Shown here: piece by piece, positions 43,673-56,028 of the stretch | Layout of the letters: every line of letters starts with the position of its first letter | How positions within the stretch are numbered: the first letter of the stretch is position 1 | Made by a program: the position numbers and the translations under genes | Notes under the pieces: model-generated | The model's input: only the letters and a program-made list of their open reading frames with translations | Databases searched by the model: none | What the model was told of the DNA's origin: nothing | Assembly (NCBI RefSeq): GCF_016920785.2 | Contig: NW_024609879.1 | Coordinates: 14,633,145 to 14,697,144 of the forward strand | Source of the DNA: Ixodes scapularis | Lineage: Eukaryota > Arthropoda > Arachnida > Ixodida > Ixodidae | Length of the DNA: 64,000 nucleotides | Direction: 5' to 3'

Positions 43673-44871
43673 CTATATATCAGTGTGTCGAACCGAAAAA
43701 AATACGGGTTCGGTTACGGTTCAGGTTCAGGTAAATTTATTTTGTTCCGGTTCAGTTCCAGTTCGATTAATTCGATCCGCGAACCGGTTCGGGGCGCTGA
43801 ACCGAGTCGCGAACCGGTTCGGAAATTATAAATGACAAATTGCAACATCAAAGTAAGTTACAAATAAAACATCTGAAATCAGCACATACGAAACGGGATA
43901 CATCGTAGTGTAAGGCTCAGAGATTTCTACCATGAATGGTTTCTTTATGTGCACTCCAAGGTTACCTCACCGACGTTTACGCATTCGGACTTCTAATTGG
44001 GTTCGACGCAGTAGCTGTAAAATTCGCGACCTCCTTACAAACCCACTTACAAGTAGAACTCGCTAACTATCCCGCCACCTCGGCGTGTAAGCAATTGAAG
44101 GAACAGTGGGGAGAAAATACAGCTTTTTTTTATTTGAACTAGCCTTCGGTAACACAAATTAGACCCTTAAAGAAGTTTTCATTAAACAAGATACGGAATA
44201 TGAAAAACACTTCACCGAACGCAACGCCAGAAGGACGTAATAGGATAAATATTAAAATAGAAGAGTTCGCTGTCTCACAAATATGTTAGCTTCTAAGTGC
44301 CTATACGAAACCGGATGCATTATTATCAAACTCCACAGCCTTTTCTTTTCTCATTCCGATGGAAGCAAGCTTCAAGAACTCGCGCGTTCTAGAAACGTGT
44401 TATGAAATGAGCACACAGCAGCATTTAGGATTTACGAGATTGTCGGATAATAAAATCCCGTGACGCGATCTTTTTTTTTTTGCACAGCCTTTTAATTTTT
44501 TTTCTTCCGTGCAAGCCGCGACCACCGCCAATACTGGTTCCTATGTCAATATTCATGGATTCATGTCAAGATTCATGAATGCAGCGTTTATATTCCTAAG
44601 ACTGAGTGGAGAAGAAAAATATGTAAGCGAGGCGTGTGTCAGTTGACGGCACTTAAAAAACAAATGGCATTTATAGCACATTCATTGTCAACAGCGCGTG
44701 GCCGAACCGTTTTGACATGAGCCGGTAACCGTTATTTTTTTTCCGGTTCAGTTCCGGTTCGGGTTCATCGCGATAACAATATAACGGTTCGGGTTCGGGT
44801 TCAGTTCCGGAAAAAATACCGGTTCGGTTCCGGTTTTCAGTTCGGTTCCGGTTCGACACCCTGCTATACAT
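43673..44871. mobile_element. hAT-like non-autonomous transposon B (1,183 bp) with imperfect 8-bp duplication
   Basis: Element 43681-44863 with ends CAGTGTGTCGAACCG and, inverted, CAGGGTGTCGAACCG. Flanks CTATATAT and CTATACAT match at seven of eight bases. Both ends carry dense subterminal GGTTC(A/C)GG(T/G)TC words (43707-43825 and 44745-44855). AT-rich centre without transposase. Same plan as element A with a different repeat word. Confidence 0.75.
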
Positions 44872-44989
44872 ATATATATATATATATCTTGAGTACTAAT
44901 AAAAATAGGACACTTAAAACGGCTAACGTGTAGGAATACGAAAGCAATCCTATAAGTAGCATATTCCTAAAGCTGCGTGCTGCGTTGAG

Positions 44990-45275
44990 CGCGGTCGGGC
45001 AACCTCTCCAGAGGTTGCCCGGGCGGACTCTGCACAACGGCCGGCTGGCCGAGCCGGCCATCCTCTCCCTCTTACCGGCGGCCGGGCCGTTGCGCCATAG
45101 AGAGGGCTTCTTTGCGGGGTGGCGTTTCTTGGAACTATACGCGTCGCGGCCAATGGCTATATAGGAGCCTTTTTGCTGGGAATTTCTTTTTAGTTGTTTC
45201 GCGGTTACAGCGATTGCAGACGCCGCCGGCTCCGCTCTATGGGACAGTTAATGCTTTCGCATTATAATAAGCAAT
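44990..45275 (-). repeat. Dispersed repeat with AATGCGAAAGCATTAACTGTCCC end, copy 2 (inverted)
   Basis: Inverted relative to 36898-37200. Its outer end lies ~50 bp before exon 3 of the methyltransferase, so it forms most of the proximal acceptor environment. Confidence 0.6.
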
Positions 45276-45326
45276 TGATTGACAATTCAGCAAGTGATCG
45301 AGTGTTGTGCTTGCATCCTGAAACAG

Positions 45327-45768
45327 TGACGTCAAGCGAGGAGCGGAGGAGATAACGACGAGAACGAGGAATGCCGTGAGGAAGGTGATCCCCTGCGATG
45401 TCCTGGATCCCAGAGTCCTTCCAGAAGAGCACTGGGAGAAGTTCGACGTGGTCCTCTCCTGCCTGTGTCTAGAGAGCGCTTGCCCGGACGAAGACAGCTT
45501 CCGCAAGGCGGCGCAGAACGTCGGCGGCCTCGTTGCCGATGGAGGCCTTTTGATTCTGTGTGGCGTCCTCGGCTGCCGCGAGTACACTGTGGGTGGAGTC
45601 ACGTTTCCCTGTCTCGACCTGACGCCGGACACGGTGAAGGATGCTCTAGTGCGAGCGGGTTTCCAAGTCAAGCTGTGGCGTTGCCTGGAAGAGTCTGTAC
45701 GCTCATCAGCGGTTATCGAGTCCGCGTTCGTCGTCATGGCCGAGAAGCTGAAAAGCGATGCACAGTGA
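45327..45768 (+). CDS. NNMT/PNMT/TEMT-family N-methyltransferase, exon 3 (C-terminal half)
   Basis: Begins after cag at 45324-45326; the final AG of exon 2 plus the first T makes a Ser codon and keeps phase. It encodes VRKVIPCDVLDP, FDVVLSCLCLESACPDEDSFRKA, NVGGLVADGGLLILCGVLG, YTVGGVTFPCLDL and AGFQV, the conserved C-terminal half of the NNMT/PNMT/TEMT family, ending in TGA at 45766-45768. Total coding length is 780 nt (259 residues), close to the ~264 of human NNMT, with no stops or frameshifts. The intron before it is 22,182 bp. The polypyrimidine tract at the acceptor is weak, so the exact start could move by a few codons. Confidence 0.88.
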
Positions 45769-45949
45769 TCGGTCCCACGGGCGTTCGTTGTTAAATTTAA
45801 TTGTGTCTGCAAGTCACATAGAAATGGCACGCGTGCGAGGAAGCGGGAGAACCGTTCAAGCGTCTGAAAATGGACTCGTCCCAGTTCACTAAATAGTGTT
45901 AGTTTGTTATAAAGATCATTACTTCGTACTTATATAGACGCTGCTCCCG

Positions 45950-45955
45950 AATAAA
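45950..45955 (+). terminator. AATAAA polyadenylation signal of the methyltransferase gene
   Basis: AATAAA 182 bases after the stop codon, followed by T/GT-rich sequence (ttttattttgttgttgttc), the usual downstream element. Confidence 0.65.
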
Positions 45956-48900
45956 TTTTATTTTGTTGTTGTTCGGAGTTACTGCGTCTGGCTTCCTATT
46001 TCTCGTCGGGTCCTTTCGAAAGTAATTTCTTGCCTGTGGAAACGCGTCCTTGATATGGTAGAATATACGTGACTAGAGTAACGCAATTTTAGCTTACACG
46101 GCCTTGAGGTGCAAAACTGGGTTTGTTTTCGTCAACCTATCCAAACTTCTGCTTAAAATCTTAATCGCAGACGATCTTCAGAAACCCTTACACTGATTCT
46201 AACAATCGGAAAGTCGGATATATTTTTAGACCAAAAATAACATCGAAAGTTTAGAGTTTCTACATATCATATAGTTATCGAAGGGGCTTTTGAAATATGA
46301 TCCATATTTCCTCGGACTTGTAAAAAAATATAGTTATACAATTATACGTTACTTTCATAATCACATTCGCTAAAGAACCACTTGATTTGAGGAACGTCGA
46401 TATAGCTTTATTGCATATTTAGTTTCTCAGTTGTCTATGCCTTTCCTGCCGTTTGTTTATTCGTGCAAGCGCACTTTATATACCCTTATTCCAGGGCCTC
46501 GCTAGGGTCACTTGGAGTAGCAGGTGTTCGGGGAGTGGCGTCTTCATGCGCCCCAAGCCAACTTGACTTAAAGAGAAACTCTGCAGATCTTTTTAATAGA
46601 CTTCGCTTTGGCTGGAAATTGGCACACCGCATCAATAAACCTTTCTCAACTGATAGCCGAAATACTTTATGAAAGAAACCAATTTTCCGCAAAGTTATTG
46701 ATTTTTTAAACTTACACCGGCCGCGAGGGTTCCAGGAGGCGACTATCTACTGGAAACAATGAAAAATCCCTACTTTTCCCTACCCGGCTACGTCACCGGA
46801 GGGCAGGCGGACGAGCGACCCGGGCAGCCGCGAAGTGGCTTTCCGGGCGGCAGCAATCAAGAGTATTTTTTCGCAGCTTCAAGGTTAAAAGTTTCTTTTG
46901 CAATGGGTAGGATTCTGTGCTCCCATTGTAGGAGCAGTGCCGGGAAAAGCTTCTTTCTTTACCTTGTATTCGGGGGAGAAACAAAATCCGCTCCCCGGCA
47001 GCAATGGATGGTAGTCACATCAAGGTGCTTTTGCGCGAGCTGAGTGCCGAGAGAACTATTGTCACGTGAAACATTCTCACTTATGCTCGGAATACTTGAT
47101 AGCCGCGTGCAGCGAGTTGAGTATCCTTCTGCAGCTGGAACCGCTTCAAGAGCGCGAAGCGCAGACTCAAGCCGGCTGTGACCACTACGACATCCGTCCA
47201 AAGAGGAGCGCTATAATAATATCGAGAAAAATTCTGCGCATTCTAGCACTATAGTCGAAATTTGGCGAAGTCACATTTGTTTCTCATAATTGCTTCAGTG
47301 ATTTCTTTTTTTTTTTTTTTTCATAAACGTTATATCCGTTTTGCACGTCGAATCCAGCTCGGGCTACGCTCGGAGTTCCACTCACGCGGTCGACCTGTTG
47401 AAGACGAGAAGTGAAACGTCCAAACAAAGTTCAAGTATGAGTTTAGGCATTATTTTCGAAATATTGTTATTCCTGTCTGGTAATACAAAGGCCTATGGAA
47501 CAGGTGTTGAGATCAATTAGTATACGAAAAAGTTGGTGCCTGGTTTGTCAAGTGGATGGCGTGCAATGTTCTCCCACAGAAGAGGTAATGAAAACATTTT
47601 TATTTTATTATATTACGGAGAAATGTTATGTACGGCTGAAAAAGTTTTAAAAACCATGAAAATGATTAATGTCATTGAGGGGAGGCATGCAAATGTGCAA
47701 CTGGTGGAAACTGTGCAAAACTAAAACTTAATATGAAAAAAAAATCCTCTTGAGATTTATCTTTTTCCCACATGCACTGGTGGATAACTCATTGAGCGAG
47801 CTGCATTCTAGTCCGTTAGAAAAAAAAAATAAAAAAATAAAGATAAATATTGTTACAAATATTTTTTGTAAATTTGTTGACTTATTTTGCATTAAAAATT
47901 TGATGATACATTTCTGTACTTTACGCGGTATTGTATCTTCGGAGAAATATTCTTTATTTGAAGATGGATAGTGTATTTGTGTATTTTAGCACCTTGATGT
48001 TTGGCTCGGCGGTTGCGGAGTTATTTTAATTGTCACTTTAGCACGATCCTCATGAACCAGTAACCATACACCGTGATCTACACGAATGAGGTTCATTCCA
48101 TTCCATACATTTTAGTGTTTCCGAGGATCACAGTTTACAGGTATAAGTTCAGAGCCCAGCACGCGCATGTTTGCCGCTTTGGAAGGCGAGCAAAGCACGC
48201 GCCACACACATGAACGCTAAAAATGGCGCCGACCAGAAGCGCTTTTCTGAAATGATCTATAGTTATCTTGCTAAATTAAGCAATCACAAAGGAGCATATG
48301 CATGTTGCAAAAATAGTTACACGTGCTTGTGTCTGTAACACTACCTTTTCTAAAGAAAATCTAAAGCAAATGGCACGTTATTTCAGGTAACACTAGCGTG
48401 TGGGGCAAATGTTCCCGCATTCCGAGCATTCTCCGCGGTGCTTGGGTAATTTGTCAAAAAATGTAGTGCTTGACTCGTCCCCATTTCTTCGCCAGCGTAA
48501 CTGCCAGGTTCTGATAAAAGGATAACGGATTTGCTAGCGATTTCACGAAACTAGCGAGCCGTGGCTTGAGCGTACCAAGTTGCAAAAACGATTCTCTCAA
48601 AATCTCAGTTGCTTCTATTTTTTTTTTTTTTTTTGCTTTCTCATAACAGGAAAAAAGGGCAGAAAGGAAGACAAAGAAGTTAACTTTGGGTATTTTGTCC
48701 CGGTTTGCTACTTTGTTTCGGGGGAGAGGGGTGAGAGGATTAAAAGAGAGAAGAACAGAAAGATAGAAAAGAAATAAGTTTAGCACGGTAGGCCAAGGTC
48801 GTACCAAATACCATTGACTACCAATACTGGAAACTCGAGCCAAAATACATGGGGTTGTCGGGAGACACAGAAGTGCTGCCATCTCTCGGTGTGGGATGGT

Positions 48901-49379
48901 AAACTATGAACTCGAAATTAAAAGGAAAAGAGTCATTCACTACACTATTTCTTCTCTACACACTATCAGGAATTGTGAATATATGGCAAATCGGTGTGCC
49001 GATTTCAATTGAGCAAGAGCTGATACACGGTATTTCTGATAATGAGGTGCGCTTCATATTGGCGCTAAGTATTTAGATTATATAGACCTATGTATTACAG
49101 CTGGTACAAATGACCTACCGGCAATTAGTGACTTTCTAGTAAATTGACAGTTTATGGAGCTGCAGTGACTGGCTCTTTGCAGTTAGAAATAAAGCACAGC
49201 AATTCAAATATGTAATTGCTCCATGGGTCCTTATTTTAAATTGTATGAGATTCACTTCTAATGAGTCTGGAAATGCTACACGACGTAGTTATTACATCCA
49301 GTAAATGCTACACTGGCTGTTTAACGAAGAGTCAGTATTTATAAGGAAGTAGAAATAGTGTCCGGTTCAGTTTTACCTG
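45956..49379. other. Gene-free stretch
   Basis: Intergenic sequence after the methyltransferase polyadenylation signal. AT-rich, with poly-T near 47309 and 48617 and A-rich tract near 47820. The open frames on both strands show no recognisable family. No terminal repeats identified. Confidence 0.4.
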
Positions 49380-52300
49380 TCGTTTTGTGGGCTTGGTTAG
49401 CCTCTAATGACTGCAATTACTATTGGATTATATTTCTGAGTTATTTGAACGAGTATAAACTAGATTGCCTTCCAAGGGCTATTAATGGCTCTGGGCCAAT
49501 ATCCTAAGCTATTTCGCGGCATATAGACCAAGCAGCTCTTTATTAGGTAGTTCCATTTGTGATGGACTTTATTAACCATTAGTGACCATTTCGTGATATT
49601 TGTAATGTTATGTCTGAGATTGGATTTGAATGACAATTATTTAATGTTTGATTTTATTTCCTAATTATATGATGGATTTCGGTTCCAAATGACTTTTAAT
49701 GACAATCAATGACTATTTGTAACTATTTTGAGTTATTTGATTTTATGCAGGCTGAGTTGGCTTTCAATGGTTGATTTTGGCTTTTTGATCAAAATTTGAC
49801 ATGATAGATATGTAGTTCAAATGACTTCTAGTTAGTTTTAACGACTTTTGGCCACTATTTTGAGTTATTTGATTGTGTGCAGACTAGGCTGGCTTCATAT
49901 GGCTATTATTGGCTACGTGACCATGTTTATAAATTATGTGGCAGATTTAGGGTCCAAATTACTTCCGTGACTATCAATCACTATGGGTCACTTTTTCAAC
50001 TTATTTGTTGTGTGCAGACTGAGTTGGCTTCCAGTGGCTACTATTGGCTGTACATTCATATTTATAATTATATGGCAGATTTAGAGTCCAAAAGACTTCT
50101 CGTGATTGTCCATGATTATCAGTCCCTATTTCGAGTTATTTGATTGTGTGAATACTGAGTTGGCTTCATATGGCTATTATTGACTATATGATTATATTTA
50201 TAAATTATATGGCAGATTCGGAGTTCAAATGACTTATACTGACTATTAATGACTATTGGTCACAATTTTGAGTTATTTAATTGTGTGCGGCCTGAGTTGG
50301 CTTCCAATGGCTATTATTGGCTATACAATAATATTTTTTATTTATATGGCAGATTCGTGGTTCAAATAACTTCTAGTGACTATCAATTGCTATTAGTCAC
50401 TATTTCTACTTACCTGATTGTGTGCAGACTGAGTTGGCCTAATACGGCTATTATTGCTGTATGATTATGTTTATAAATTATAAGGTGGGCTTGGGGTCCA
50501 AATGACTTCTAGTGACTATCAATCACTATTGGTCACTAATTCGACTTATTTGATTTTATGCAGGTTAGTTGGCTTTCAATGGCTACTATTGGCTATACAA
50601 TCATATTTTTTATTTATACAGCAGATTCGGGGTCCAAATGACTTCTAGAGACTTTCAATGGCTATTAGTCACTATTTCGACTTACCTGGTTGTGAGCAGA
50701 CTGATTTAGCTTCACATGGCTATTATTGGCTATATTATCATGTTTATAAATTATATGGCGGATTTGGGGTCCAAATGACTTCTAGTGACTATCAATGATG
50801 ATCAGTCACTATTTCGACTTATTTGATTGTATGCAGGCTGAGTTGGCTTCCAATGGCTATTATTGGCTATAGGCATCTGTTATTGACCTGGTTGGCTCGA
50901 ATTGCCAAAAAATGGCTATTAGTGCTTATTGGTCGCAATATTCTGCTATTCTCTACTCATCAATGAAAATTCCTTCAAGTGGCTATTGTTAGCAATTGCA
51001 TATCATCTTAACAGTATCACCTTAAATTGCTTCAGAATGAACATTAGTGACATAGTAATCATGATGTTTTTTTAATATGAATGGATTCAAATGTCTACTA
51101 TTATTGGCTATGGGCAGTTCTTGGCCAAATCGGCTTGAAATGGCCGTACATGTCTATCAGTGACTATTATTGGCAATTTATGCAGTTGGAGTGTGTCTAG
51201 ATTTGAATGACTTCAACTGGATAGTATTGTCTATAGGCATCTATTCTTGACTTGGGTGGCTTGAATTGGCTACATATGGCTTAAAGTGACTAGTATTCAT
51301 AATTAGCAGCTATTTCTTTGTCTACAAACTGAAATGGCTATGAATGGCTATTCGTGGATATAGTTGACTATTCTATGCTATTTCAGTGATTATGACTGAA
51401 AATGACTTCAAATGGCTATTATTGGCAATTAGCACGTATTTTTGTTAGATCGGCTTAAAATGGCTATATACATGGCTATCAGCAACTATTATTTACAATT
51501 TATGCGATTGGAGTCTATATAGATTCGAATGACTTCAACTGGATATTATTGGCTATAGGCATCTATTCTTGACTTGGTTGGCTTGGATTGGCTATTATTG
51601 GCTAAAATCATCTGTTCCTAACCTGGGCGGCTTGAATTGGCTACAAATGGCTTAAAGTGCCTAGTATTTATAATTAGCAACTATTTCTTTGTCTACGAAC
51701 TGAAATGGCTTCATGCGGCTAGTTTTGGCTATTACCATCTATTTTTTACCAGACTGGCTTCAAATGGTTATTCATAAATATAGTTGACAATTCTTGCTAT
51801 TTCGGTGATTATGATGGAAAATTACTTCAAATGGCTATTATTGGCTATTAGTATCTAGTTTTACTAGATTGGCTTGAAATGGCTATACATGGCTATCAGC
51901 AACTATTATTTACAATTTATGCAATTGGAGTGTGTATAGATTTGAGTGACTTCAACTGGATATTATTGGCTATATGCATCTATTCTTGACTTGGTTGCTT
52001 GGATTGGCTATTATTGGCTATAATCATCTGTTTCTGACCTCGGTGGCTTGAATTGGCAACAAATGGCTTAAAGTGACTAGTATTTATAATTAGCAGCTAT
52101 TTCTTTGTCTACAAACTGAAATGGCTTCGTGTGGCTAGTTTTCGCTATTACCATCTATTTTTTACCAGAATGGCCTCAACTGGCTATGAATGGCTATTCG
52201 TGAATATCTATTGAATGGCTATGCATGGCTATTTATGAATATCCATTGAATGGCTATGAATAGCTATTCATGAATATTTACAATTATACTTGCTATAGCC

Positions 52301-54560
52301 ATTGCTAGCCAATTGAATCCAATCTGGTTAAAAATGAATGATAATAGACAACAACAGCTACTAAAAGCAAGTCCGGTTAGTAAACACTAAAATTGCTCAT
52401 AACTATCAGGACTAGCCACTAATAGCCATTTGTAGCTATTTCAAGCCAATTCGATAAAGAATAAATGCTTATAGTCAATAATAGCCACTTGTAGCCAGTT
52501 TCATCCAAAACCACTGAAATAGCACATAATTGTCAATTATACTCACTAATAGCCATTGCAAGCCATTTGAGGCGAATCTGGCCAGAAGTAGATGCTAATA
52601 GCCAACAATAGCCACTAAAAGCCATTCCAGTTAGTAAACATAAAACCTGCTTATAAATATAAACACTAGTCACTACTAGCCATTTGTAGCAATTATAAGC
52701 CAATCTAAATGATTATAGCCAGTAATAGCCACTTGTAGCCAGTTTCATCCAAAACCACTGAAATAGCACATAATTGTCAATTATACTTACTAATAGAGAT
52801 TGCAAGCCATTTGAGGCAAATCTGGCCAGAAATAGATGATAATAGCCAACAGTAGCCAATAAAAGCCATTCCAGTTAGTAAACGTGAAACCTGCTTATAA
52901 ATATCAACACTAGTCACTACAAGCCATTTGTAGCAATTTTAAGCCAATCTAAATGCTTATATTCAGTAATAACCACTTGTAGCCAGTTTTATTCAAAAAC
53001 ACTAATAGCACAATTTTCAATTATACTCACTAATAGCCATTACAAGCCATTTGAGGCAAATCTGGCCAGAAATAGATGCTAATAGCCAACAATAGCCAAT
53101 AAAAGCCATTCCAGTTAGTAAATGTGAAACCTGCTTAAAAATATCAACACTAGTCACTACAAGCCATTTGTAGCAGTTTTAAGCCAATCTGAATGCTTAT
53201 AGCCAGTAATAGCACTTGTAGCCAGTTTCGTTCAAAAACACTGAAATAGCACATAATTTTCAATTATACTCACTAATAGCCATTGCAAGCCATTTGAGGC
53301 AAATCTGGCCAGAAATGGATGCTAATAGCCAACAATAGCCACTAAAAGCCATTCCAGTTAGTGAGCATAAAACCTGCTGATAAATATCACTAGTCACTAC
53401 TAGCCATTTGTAGCAATTTTAAGCCAATCTAAATGCTTATAGCCAGTAATAGCCACTTGTAGCCAGTTTCATCCAAAATACTGAAAGAGCACATAATTGT
53501 CAATTATACTTACTAATAGCCATTGCTAGCCATATGAAGCCAATCTGGTCAGAAATAGATGATAAAAGCCAACAATAGCCACTTAAAGCCAGTCCAGTTG
53601 GTGAACACAAAAATCACTCATAACTATCAACAGTAATCATTAATAGCCATGTGTAGCCAAATTAAGCCATTGTAATAAAAATAAATGTTTATAGCCAGTA
53701 ATAGCCACTTGTGGCCATTTTCATCCATAAACACTGAAATAGCCCATAATTATCAATTATACTTGCAAATAGCCACTGCTAGCCATTTGAAGCCAATCTG
53801 GTCAGAAATATATGCTAATAGCCAACAATAGCCCCTTAAAGTCATTCCAGTTAGTAAACACTGAAACACCCATAAATATCAACACTAGTCACTAATAGCC
53901 ATTTGTAGCCATTTCAATCAAATTTATCTAAAATTTGATGCATAAGCCAATAATAGCAGCTTGAAGCCATACTCATTTTTAAGTACCGAAATAGCATGTA
54001 ATTGTTTAATGATCTCATCAGTATCTATCAGCAGTCATTTCAATTCAATCTGGTCAAAAATAATTACAAATAGCCAACATTATCCACTTGAAGCCCCATT
54101 CCATTTCGTAAATATAAAAATAGCTCAAGCAATAGTTATCTACTAATAGCGGTTTCTAGCCATTTGCAGCCAATGTATTCGAAAATAGGTGCTTATATCC
54201 AATAATAGCCACTTGAAGCCATTCTCATTCATAAACACCCAGACAGCAGATAATTGCTATTATACTGACTAACATCCATTAGTAGCCATTGAGCCAATCT
54301 GGTCAGAAATATATTCCAATCGCCAACAATAGCCACCTGAACTCATCCCAGTTTATAAACAGAAATAGCTCAGCTTTCATTACTCATTAATATTTGTAGC
54401 CATATCTATCAAATATATATAAAAGTGGAGGCTGATAGCCAATAATAGCCAGTTGAAACCATGTGCATTCACCAACGCCGAAATGGGTAATTGTCAATTA
54501 TCTCATCAATAGCTATTGGCAGCCATTTAAGGTCAATCTGGTGAAAGAAGATGCTAATAA
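49380..54560. repeat. ~5.2-kb inverted satellite array (TGGCTAT / ATAGCCA)
   Basis: From ~49380 to ~52280 the plus strand is full of tggctattattggctat words. From ~52290 to ~54560 it is full of the complement (aatagccaataatagcca). The first part has ~135-bp periodicity (gactgagttggctt... from 49750 to 50830). The right arm has ~240-253-bp units, the landmark gagg(c/a)aaatctggccag occurring at 52569, 52813, 53053, 53296, 53536 and 53789. Reverse-complemented right-arm units align with left-arm sequence at 51370-51700, so the arms are one family in opposite orientation. Open frames inside are by-products. Confidence 0.9.
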
Positions 54561-56025
54561 AGCAATTGTGAGGGTGCAGGCTAGCTGGTGTAAATTGAGC
54601 ATAGTTGTAACCCGAGACTGGGGATACGGACAAGGGACAAAACACAGAACGACAGCGACGAAGTCTCAAACGCAGCTACAAACTTTATTTCACAGGACAA
54701 ACATATATGTCACTCGCCACCCTCCGCCCCCTCTTTTTCCCTTCCTTTTCCCAAAACTCCACCCCTTCCCTCTTCCTTTTCCCAAGCCCCCGTACATTCC
54801 AGTCAAAAACAATTTTGATGGCGCCAACTCCAAGTTGCCGACAGATCCCGTGTCAACAGCCCACACCGCGACATCCCGAGGTCACTCCGGCTCTCCCAAA
54901 CACAGTCGCAAAGACGCCGACAGAACCCTTGTCCCCCCACACCCACCGTGAAACCCCGAGGTCATCCCGGTTCTCTCAAACAGATTGATTCTGAAGAGAA
55001 AAACGTTACAGCAGATTGATTCTGAAGAGAAAAACGTTTTGTAAAACTTATAAACCTTTCGTTTTATTTTTTTGTTTTTTTACTTAAAAAATTAACCATC
55101 TATCTGGAAACAGGCTTGCTCCATCGACTGCACGGCGACTGGCTCGGATTTCCTAGAAGTCCGGCCCGGCTTGACTTCTGCTTGGCGCGGCGCTGATTGG
55201 TCTCTGCCTGGCAAGCCACTTCCGTCGACGGCGCCGAGATCTGTCCACGACAGACCTTGACCTGTCCCGCGTCCCGCATTGCTGCGGGCATCCTCGGGCA
55301 CCTGTCCAATGCGGGGTGACGTTCACCAATGCCACCTACACTCAAAAAAAAAAAAAGGGTGTACACTCTTTCGTTCCATATAATGCACCCCAATACTTCA
55401 GTTTAACACACAGCGCACTGACATCGAAATAACGGCCCCAACTTTTGCGAGGGGCTTGATAACACCGCGACCTAGCTTATTAAACAGCTAAACTATGTAT
55501 CAAATTCTACAGGAAAAAAAGAAAAAATATTCACGGTAAGGCCAAGAAAACCTCGATTAATTATTTGTTTTGTTTTTTGTAGACAGTAACACGTACAGTG
55601 GCCCAATTTTTTAATAATATCACGCGGGCGTCGACCGCCGGGACGGCCAGTGCTGTGCCGCGGAGAAATGCGCCGTCACGGCAGAGATTAGGTGCGTGCG
55701 CACAAAGCTCTCTCCGGTGCGAGCGTCGTCTCCCCAAACGTCACACCAAAGTAGGTCGAAATACTACGGGGTCATTTCACAGCTTTTCCTAACGAAGCGT
55801 TGTTCTTTTGTTTTGCAGCGAAGTAACTTATCTTTCTCCTCCCCTCCCCCCTCTAAATTGGAAACAGCTCAAAACATGTGAAAAATTGCTTATTCTGTGG
55901 AGTCTTCAGGGACTAACTGAATCCTATCCACCAAAGCCTATTGTCACAGGAACTGCACACCTTCATCGGTACAGTATATTCTACACGTATCTATAAGTGC
56001 ACACTTTATAAAAAGAAAGCGTACT
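54561..56025. other. Gene-free stretch with a short direct repeat
   Basis: 54600-54990 is C-rich with a plus-strand Pro/Ser/Thr-rich frame (54463-54951) of doubtful meaning. A 30-bp sequence (cagattgattctgaagagaaaaacgtt) is directly repeated at 54980 and 55010. 55100-55340 is GC-richer. Nothing recognised further. Confidence 0.4.
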
Positions 56026-56028
56026 TAC

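Larger units (their letters stand above)
23145..45326 (+). other. Intron 2 of the methyltransferase gene (22.2 kb), transposon-rich
   Basis: Bounded by GTAACG and a CAG acceptor with matching phases. It contains no other convincing gene. Elements within it are listed separately. Stretches without anything recognised are 23145-24590, 26910-27670, 31610-34400, 34660-36890, 37460-39440 and 41990-43440; they are mostly AT-rich with homopolymers and scattered GC patches. Confidence 0.75.

Noticed and set aside
49877..50464. Open frames inside the TGGCTAT satellite
   Set aside because: Their repeated peptide (SYGYYWL...) is a by-product of the repeat word, with no conserved frame between units.
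54463..54951. 162-codon Pro/Ser/Thr-rich frame
   Set aside because: The composition follows a C-rich tract, it has no domain, and its start lies inside the satellite edge.
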